DNA of 10,611 nt. Origin: Candidatus Gorgonimonas leptogorgiae (GTDB lineage Bacteria > Pseudomonadota > Gammaproteobacteria > Pseudomonadales > Endozoicomonadaceae). Where the stretch lies: the NCBI GenBank assembly GCA_929200515.1, contig CAKNAD010000083.1:1-10611 (forward strand), read 5' to 3'. How positions within the stretch are numbered: position 1 is the first letter of the stretch; each line of letters opens with the position of its first letter. The position numbers and the translations under genes are program-made. The notes under the pieces are model-generated. The model was given only the letters and a program-made list of their open reading frames with translations, made no database searches and was not told where the DNA came from. Below, piece after piece: positions 6,574 through 10,611 of the stretch.

Positions 6574-6928
6574 GATATCCTCCTAGTATTAAGTAATAAA
6601 TAGTATACATTGTTATCATTAGTAGCATTCTTACTAGTATCATTTTAAACTCTGGTGAATGAGAACAATAGTTACATATTTTTTTTATAGTGTGCAGAGT
6701 TTTATTAAATTGATTGCTAATAAATTTAGTACATTTAGTAAAAGCATAATCTAATTTAATTATTGCTCTGTTGTATAAACTTTTTACTTCGTTAACAAAT
6801 AAAGTTACCCCCTGAGTTATTTTATTATAAACTGCGGGTGTTTTTTCACTGTTATGTTCGAGCTTCTTTGTTCTCATCTCTGAAGCATGAGCAAAGAGTG
6901 ATTTACAACTTCTAATATCTGTATTCAT
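6563..6928 (-). CDS. Small hypothetical protein with a C-terminal membrane segment, first gene of a coupled pair
   Basis: An unrecognised 121-aa protein, by chance the same length as its downstream neighbour. It is Lys-rich in the first half, contains an amphipathic region at about 38-82 ending in the F-I-x-x-x-FNK-x-L-x-TIK pattern shared with the neighbour (9 of 14 positions identical), a small Cys cluster (C85 and C88), and a hydrophobic stretch at about 96-116 that could be a single C-terminal membrane anchor. The ATG is preceded by AAGGA at about 7 bases. The stop codon overlaps the start of the next gene by 11 bases. The shared pattern and tandem, coupled arrangement suggest an old duplication. 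The pair points against potGH-moeB and has no obvious core partner, so it is treated as accessory. Confidence 0.75.
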   Translation of the reverse strand: MNTDIRSCKSLFAHASEMRTKKLEHNSEKTPAVYNKITQGVTLFVNEVKSLYNRAIIKLDYAFTKCTKFISNQFNKTLHTIKKICNYCSHSPEFKMILVRMLLMITMYTIYYLILGGYHGY

Positions 6929-7011
6929 AATTATATCCTTATATTTAACACTTATTTAAATAGAGTATATTTTTTATGAATAGTTCATTTTTTATTATTT
7001 TATTTTTCTAT

Positions 7012-7155
7012 CTGAAGCCTTAGGCAACTTTACTTTTGCCCCATAAATAAATCTAGTCTTTAACCAAGGTAGTATTTTTTGATTTAATCGACACTAACAA
7101 AACACTGCCCTAGATAAAACTTATAATCACTTACTGCAAACCCGCATTTCCAACT
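7012..7155 (-). repeat. MITE-like ~140-bp repeat element, inverted copy
   Basis: The reverse complement of this segment aligns along its length with 10485-10611 and 8756-8908. Shared blocks include TTGGAAATGC, GATTATAAGTTTT, GCAGTGTTT and TTAGTGTCGA-TTAAATCAA. This is the most diverged of the three copies, and it lacks the palindromic insert of the copy at 8756. Confidence 0.75.
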
Positions 7156-7222
7156 GATACCTGTACATAGATTGATATTTTTTTGCTTTATGTGTTAAAG
7201 AAAATATTGATATTAAAACTTA

Positions 7223-7250
7223 TTGCTTATTTATGCCACGCATATATAAT
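7223..7250 (+). promoter_or_regulatory. Candidate sigma70 promoter for the 447-aa gene
   Basis: TTGCTT (7223-7228) and a perfect TATAAT (7245-7250) are 16 bases apart, with the start codon about 60 bases downstream. It lies just outside the inverted repeat element, between that element and the gene. Background A+T content lowers the weight of the match. Confidence 0.45.
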
Positions 7251-7311
7251 ATATACAACCTGAGTTAATTACTTACAATCACTATAAAAGATAATAAAAA
7301 AAGGTAGCTAT

Positions 7312-8655
7312 GTGGATAATAATATAAAAAATTTGTGTACACTTCTAACTGATATACTTAGTTTTAAAAAACATAATGGCAATCCACAAGAAATTGTTGT
7401 GGATTCTAATAATAGAATAACTACTCCTCAATCATTAACTAGATTTTCAGCTAACGATGTCTCTCAAGAGACTGCACTAGAGAATGCTAGAGCAAGATTA
7501 TCTGATAGGCTTATTCAGTTAAAAATTGATAATATCACTACAAAATCTGCAACTAATATAGAAGAAAGAATATATAGTGAAATCGAATCATTTTATGTTG
7601 AAAAAGGTTTTATGCCAGAGGTAATTAAAAATGCTATTGAGCTTAGTTGTGATCCATCATATGGTATGAATGAAGATCTCTTTACAACTCTTTTAGAACC
7701 TTCTAGACCATCGAATCAAGATCAATTAGCAACAACTAAAAAATATAGCCTTACCCCTTCGATTTTAGCCGACTTAGAACATCGTTTATTAGTAGAAGAT
7801 TTTAAATTAGATCGTATTAGTGCTTTATTAAATAGCATAACACAATTAGCTACAGATGACGAACCAGAGACAATCCTAGCTATTATAAATACGTTACAAA
7901 CGGAATATAATATAGGAAATCATCGTATTGTATACAATATTATGGCTATTTTGTTTAGCGATGATAAACTTATAGATGTAGCACTAGTTCAATCAAAAGA
8001 TACGCTTCAAGAAAAACAAATAAGAGATACGTTAAGACTAAACTCAGAAAAAATTTCCCAAAGAGAAAAACAAAAAAATATAGAACGAAACAAACAACAT
8101 TCACAGAAATCTTATGAGATGTCTTTGAAAGCATATCGATCTAACGGTTTAGAATTAGATAAAAAACATACCTTAGCCATAGGAAGACCGTTGATATGGA
8201 TGGAGGGTTTTAACCCAAAGACTACTGTTTTTGCACATTCAGGATATGCTGATTTAAATGGAGATATTTTTAACACTATAGATACTCTATATGACGATAA
8301 AACTTTGCATGGTAAATTAAGTCTTATTAATTTTAAAATTATATTCGGAGAAGATTTTAATAATATAAACAAAACTATGGGTTTAATGAGGAAATTACAC
8401 ACCTTATTACAACCAGATGGTATTTTGGTAATTGATGTTCGAACTTGGAATGCAATTAGCGAAATAAATTCAAACTCTAAGTTTGCTGATAAAATATTAG
8501 CCCCATCAGGTTTTAAGTCCGACAATATAGTTGGTATTAATAGTAACAGAACACCTATTGCAGATCATGCTAAGGGAGAAGAAATATTTAATAAACATAA
8601 ATATAGCACATCTGATGAAAACAATGAGATATTATATTTAATAGCAAAGAAATAA
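7312..8655 (+). CDS. Unrecognised 447-aa accessory protein, weakly methyltransferase-like C-terminal region, candidate effector
   Basis: No family is recognised with confidence. The start is GTG, with AAGG 8 bases before it; a stop lies just upstream in frame, and an ATG two bases earlier is in another frame and soon closes. The N-terminal ~240 residues look helical and acidic/polar. Residues 230-270 are highly charged and Lys/Gln/Glu-rich, likely a linker or coiled coil. The C-terminal part (about 290-380) reads like the second half of a Rossmann-fold SAM methyltransferase: a hydrophobic strand (KLSLINFKIIFGED), a helix with MRKLHTLL, then QPDGILVIDVRTW, which resembles the post-motif LkPGGxLvi strand. 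The glycine-rich SAM motif I is not evident, so activity is doubtful. The last 30 residues are Glu-rich (GEEIF, DENNEI), as in many Dot/Icm type IV substrates. It is flanked by inverted and direct copies of a repeat element. Effector status is inference. Confidence 0.8.
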   Translation: MDNNIKNLCTLLTDILSFKKHNGNPQEIVVDSNNRITTPQSLTRFSANDVSQETALENARARLSDRLIQLKIDNITTKSATNIEERIYSEIESFYVEKGFMPEVIKNAIELSCDPSYGMNEDLFTTLLEPSRPSNQDQLATTKKYSLTPSILADLEHRLLVEDFKLDRISALLNSITQLATDDEPETILAIINTLQTEYNIGNHRIVYNIMAILFSDDKLIDVALVQSKDTLQEKQIRDTLRLNSEKISQREKQKNIERNKQHSQKSYEMSLKAYRSNGLELDKKHTLAIGRPLIWMEGFNPKTTVFAHSGYADLNGDIFNTIDTLYDDKTLHGKLSLINFKIIFGEDFNNINKTMGLMRKLHTLLQPDGILVIDVRTWNAISEINSNSKFADKILAPSGFKSDNIVGINSNRTPIADHAKGEEIFNKHKYSTSDENNEILYLIAKK

Positions 8656-8755
8656 GTATTGCATACAAAATATTACTTACACAAAATAATTAACTATTCA
8701 ATAATAACACCAAACCAATAAAATCTAGTAACAAAATAACTATATACTTGGCAGA

Positions 8756-8908
8756 TGAAAATGCAAGTTTTCAGCAAGTGAGTATAAGTTTTTAGCTAAG
8801 GCAGTGTTTCGCGGGTTATACACCTTCAGGTAGAAGGTGTATGGTGTCGACTAAATCAAGAAATACTAACGCAAGATAAAAAAAAGCTTAGAAGTCTTGC
8901 CCTTTGAG
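8756..8908 (+). repeat. MITE-like repeat element, copy with palindromic insert
   Basis: Shares the 20-base block AAATGCAAGTTTTCAGCAAG (8759-8778) exactly with 10488-10507, then TATAAGTTTTTAGCTAAGG, GTGTTTCGC, GTGTCGACTAAATCAAG and CTTGCCCT. The ends are themselves partly inverted: GCAAGxxxxTATAAG near the start against CTTAGAAGTCTTGC near the end, as in a miniature transposable element or structured RNA. It differs from the other copies by about 23 extra bases at 8818-8842. Confidence 0.85.
8818..8842. repeat. Perfect 25-bp palindrome inside the repeat element
   Basis: Ten-base arms ATACACCTTC and GAAGGTGTAT around the loop AGGTA, all ten positions pairing. The other two copies of the host element have only about two bases here, so the hairpin looks inserted. 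Its right half (CTTCAGGTAGAAGGTGTAT) matches the inner core of short repeat copy A (CTTCAAAATAGAAGGTGTAT). Confidence 0.85.
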
Positions 8909-9020
8909 TCTATTAAAAAGATTTACTTCATCGTTAAAACACTTTGAAATGCACTTGCATTCGGCAGTATTTCACCTTTAATTAAACTATTTTATTTAGC
9001 CCTGAAACCTAGAATTTCCA

Positions 9021-9060
9021 TATGCTGCCTGTATATATTCAAACAGAAGATGTATATAAT
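9021..9060 (+). repeat. Short interspersed repeat, copy D
   Basis: GCCTGTATATATTC, AACAGAAGA and TGTATATAAT follow the family core. On the minus strand TATACATCTTCTGTTTGA forms the last five codons and stop of the USP gene, in the same frame as in copy B, where the reading is TATACAACTTCTACTTGA. Confidence 0.6.
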
Positions 9061-10379
9061 ATAGAATAAGGAGTAAAATGATGTTGATTAAAAAAACTTC
9101 TAATTTGTTGCTTTAGGCTATAATTTGTCTGTGCTTCTGAGCTATTATTGTAACCTAAAAAACAAACACGATTATCATTATGCACTATGGCGTTATTATT
9201 TTCTATTGTTATACATATGTAATGAGTCTTCTCTCCATAACCACTAAAACAAATTATTGCTTTAATTTTAACTGGTAATGCATATTGCTTGCAAATATTA
9301 TTAGTATCATAAATATTTATATAGTCATCTGGGAATTTTTTAGATAAAACTATATTTATTATTTTATTATGAGCATCCATTAAACTAAATCTATCGGTAC
9401 TTAACAGACTAAAATACACTATAAAATTGTCTAAGTTAGCCAAATCTGCTTCAACTTTTTCAAACTTATTACCTTTAATAGGAATATCTTTATCACTTGT
9501 TACGTTAATACCCTGTTCTAATAGTTCCTTTTCGCTCCAATAATAAGTATTCTTCTCTTTAATACCAAGAATTTCTATATAATCATTTATAGAAGAAATA
9601 TTTTGATCAGGTGGGAGTTTAATAAATAATGCGGGATTTTCAGACGATTTGCGTATAATTTTTTTATTACTTTGTTCATGGTGGTGTATTCCATCTATAT
9701 AAGTGCAACATTTAAGATTATGTGCAGGGTTATCTAAACAAAGAATTGTTCTCATTGCTATAAGAAACAAGTTACAATCTTGACGTTGATTAGGGTTTTC
9801 TGATAAAAAGTAATCCTGTAATCCGTCACTTTCAATACCACCTTCTTTTACAAATTGTTTAAATCTATTAATTAAAATAATTTTTGCACTATTTAAGCGT
9901 TGTTCCATACTTTCTCTAGTTATAATCGTTTCTTCTCTAATTTTAACTTCACCTGTAAAATCATGATAGATTGACCATAAATAAATAAAAGAACTACGTA
10001 TTTTATTAATTGTTTTATGCGGGTCTCGACTTGAAATTGTGCTAATTAATGAAATGTCTTCTATATCTAGCATAGATAATAAGAGTTTAATTGATGAATT
10101 AAGCCAACAAAATAGGCCTTCATTTTTTAAACCCAAAGGCTTAATATAAACAGTTGGATTTAATTCATACTTATTTCTAAATTCTTTTTTTTTTGTTAGA
10201 AAAGCTTTTTGATTAGAATTGATATAATTATTTTTTTTCGATAGCTTTGAATTTATACTGGTTGCACATTTTGTAAAAAATGTGCGACCTGTACGATACA
10301 TATCTAGGTTTGGATAAAGATTATTTTTTCCAGAAGAGGGTAAAGTTGCATTATGTGTGAATTTATTCATTATATACAT
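9039..10379 (-). CDS. USP-type (peptidase C19) deubiquitinase, candidate host-targeting effector
   Basis: Eukaryote-type ubiquitin-specific cysteine protease; it would cleave isopeptide bonds after the ubiquitin C-terminal glycine. Numbered from the ATG at 10379 (446 aa): the Cys box GLKNEGLFCWLNSSIKLL (83-100) has the nucleophile Cys91 and, five residues before it, Asn86, the oxyanion-hole position of USPs. QRQDCNLFLIAM (198-209) corresponds to the QQDAxEF motif. The His box is FSGYGEKTHYICI (378-390) with catalytic His386, followed by IVHNDNRV (398-405), whose Asn/Asp match the FDDxxV third catalytic residue. The full triad therefore appears present. Clustered Cys/His (CC at 224-225, HHH at 232-234) between the boxes could bind metal in the fingers region. 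No signal peptide is seen; the basic N-terminal ~75 residues are extra. ATG at 10379 is preferred over TTG at 10382 and ATG at 10370 because AGAG lies 4-5 bases before it. Bacteria of this kind lack ubiquitin, so a eukaryotic substrate is inferred. Confidence 0.85.
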   Translation of the reverse strand: MYIMNKFTHNATLPSSGKNNLYPNLDMYRTGRTFFTKCATSINSKLSKKNNYINSNQKAFLTKKKEFRNKYELNPTVYIKPLGLKNEGLFCWLNSSIKLLLSMLDIEDISLISTISSRDPHKTINKIRSSFIYLWSIYHDFTGEVKIREETIITRESMEQRLNSAKIILINRFKQFVKEGGIESDGLQDYFLSENPNQRQDCNLFLIAMRTILCLDNPAHNLKCCTYIDGIHHHEQSNKKIIRKSSENPALFIKLPPDQNISSINDYIEILGIKEKNTYYWSEKELLEQGINVTSDKDIPIKGNKFEKVEADLANLDNFIVYFSLLSTDRFSLMDAHNKIINIVLSKKFPDDYINIYDTNNICKQYALPVKIKAIICFSGYGEKTHYICITIENNNAIVHNDNRVCFLGYNNSSEAQTNYSLKQQIRSFFNQHHFTPYSILYTSSV

Positions 10380-10484
10380 CAAACTCTATAGATTTATTTT
10401 ATATTAATGCTAAATTAAAAAATAGTAGTAGTGTTTAAAATCTAAATACTGTAGTGCGAACAAATTAAAAATAATTTTATATGT

Positions 10485-10611
10485 TGGAAATGCAAGTTTT
10501 CAGCAAGCGATTATAAGTTTTTAGCTAAGGTAGTGTTTCGCAGGTTTAGTGTCGACTAAATCAAGCAAGACTAACCCAGGATAAAAGCTTATAAGGCTTG
10601 CCCTCTGAGGG
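10485..10611 (+). repeat. MITE-like repeat element, third copy, reaching the window edge
   Basis: Direct repeat of 8756-8908 without the palindromic insert. Internal inverted ends are clearer here: GCAAGCGATTATAAGTTTTT near the start against AAAAGCTTATAAGGCTTGC near the end. In the middle, TTTAGT/ACTAAA form a small stem around GTCG. The copy runs to CCCTCTGAGGG at the end of the window and may continue. Confidence 0.85.

Larger units (their letters stand above)
6929..7311. other. Gene-free interval between divergent accessory genes
   Basis: No coding frame was seen. The interval holds the inverted copy of the ~140-bp repeat element (7012-7155) and, to its right, a promoter-like sequence (7223-7250) for the 447-aa gene. 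The leader of the small gene pair occupies the left end. Confidence 0.6.
8656..9038. other. Repeat-filled gap between convergent accessory genes
   Basis: No coding frame was seen in these 383 bases. In order they hold an A+T-rich stretch, the second copy of the MITE-like element with its perfect palindrome (8756-8908), a weak inverted repeat TGAAAT/ATTTCA (8944-8974) around a GAAATGCACTTGCATT stretch that resembles the start of the MITE-like element, and short repeat copy D at the end of the USP gene. No standard hairpin-plus-T-tract terminator is obvious for either gene. Confidence 0.6.

Noticed and set aside
8112..8525. 137-codon minus-strand frame within the 447-aa gene
   Set aside because: The plus-strand gene has a ribosome binding site, a promoter candidate and continuous coding over 1.3 kb; the antisense frame has no independent support.
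8756..8908. tRNA or other known RNA gene in the MITE-like element
   Set aside because: The element forms stems, but no cloverleaf with anticodon and T-loop could be drawn, and it occurs in three diverged copies with one hairpin insertion, more like a repeat element.
5352..10379. MoeB-like E1 and USP deubiquitinase as parts of one bacterial ubiquitin-like conjugation (antiphage-type) system
   Set aside because: They are about 3 kb apart, on opposite strands, with unrelated genes and repeats between, and no E2 or ubiquitin-like protein is visible. The E1-like protein has the single-domain MoeB/ThiF form, and bacterial ubiquitin-like operons usually use JAB-type peptidases.
788..10611. CRISPR array
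   Set aside because: The repeats are few, diverged, irregularly spaced over kilobases and in both orientations, with no regular spacers and no cas genes.

Overview
The window is A+T-rich, compact DNA from a gammaproteobacterium. The best phylogenetic evidence is a PotG/PotH pair that follows the enterobacterial proteins almost motif by motif, together with a standard Ndk and a MoeB/ThiF-type E1-like enzyme. Lying between these housekeeping genes are genes of eukaryote-like or host-directed character: a PP2C phosphatase with a long extra N-terminus, a USP-type (peptidase C19) deubiquitinase, and several proteins I do not recognise. That mixture, with low GC and many short interspersed repeats, fits a host-associated or intracellular lineage such as the Legionellales (Legionella/Coxiella/Berkiella/Rickettsiella-like). 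The lineage is an inference from gene content.

Layout. Positions 109-531 (-): ndk, with a terminator-like hairpin after it. Positions 977-2458 (-): PP2C-family phosphatase, enclosed by a 48-bp imperfect inverted repeat (788-835 and 2509-2556, 44/48 matching). Positions 2640-3090: a 97-codon minus-strand reading frame between two direct copies of a short repeat. Positions 3136-6131 (+): potG, potH and a moeB/thiF-like gene, likely one transcription unit; potF and potI are not adjacent. Positions 6208-6928 (-): two small, translationally coupled genes that look like diverged tandem paralogues, ending at a hairpin-plus-T-tract terminator shared with the convergent moeB-like gene. Positions 7312-8655 (+): an unrecognised 447-aa protein with a weakly methyltransferase-like C-terminal part. 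Positions 9039-10379 (-): the USP-type deubiquitinase.

Two repeat families run through the accessory parts. The first is a ~40-bp family (core TAATATCCTGTA...CTTCaa.TAGAAG.TGTATAAA) with members at 811, 2658, 3048 and 9021 and an inverted member at 2511. It lies at or just past the 3' ends of the minus-strand accessory genes, and in two cases overlaps the stop codon in the same reading frame. The second is a ~130-150-bp MITE-like element with three copies (7012-7155 inverted, 8756-8908, 10485-10611) that flank the 447-aa gene and the USP gene; one copy carries a perfect 25-bp palindrome related to the core of the first family. No transposase or integrase is visible.

My reading is that conserved core genes (ndk, potGH, moeB) have been interleaved with repeat-bounded cassettes encoding candidate secreted effectors that could act on host phosphorylation and ubiquitin signalling. 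Enzyme family assignments rest on motifs visible in the sequence. Secretion, host targets and cassette mobility are inference.
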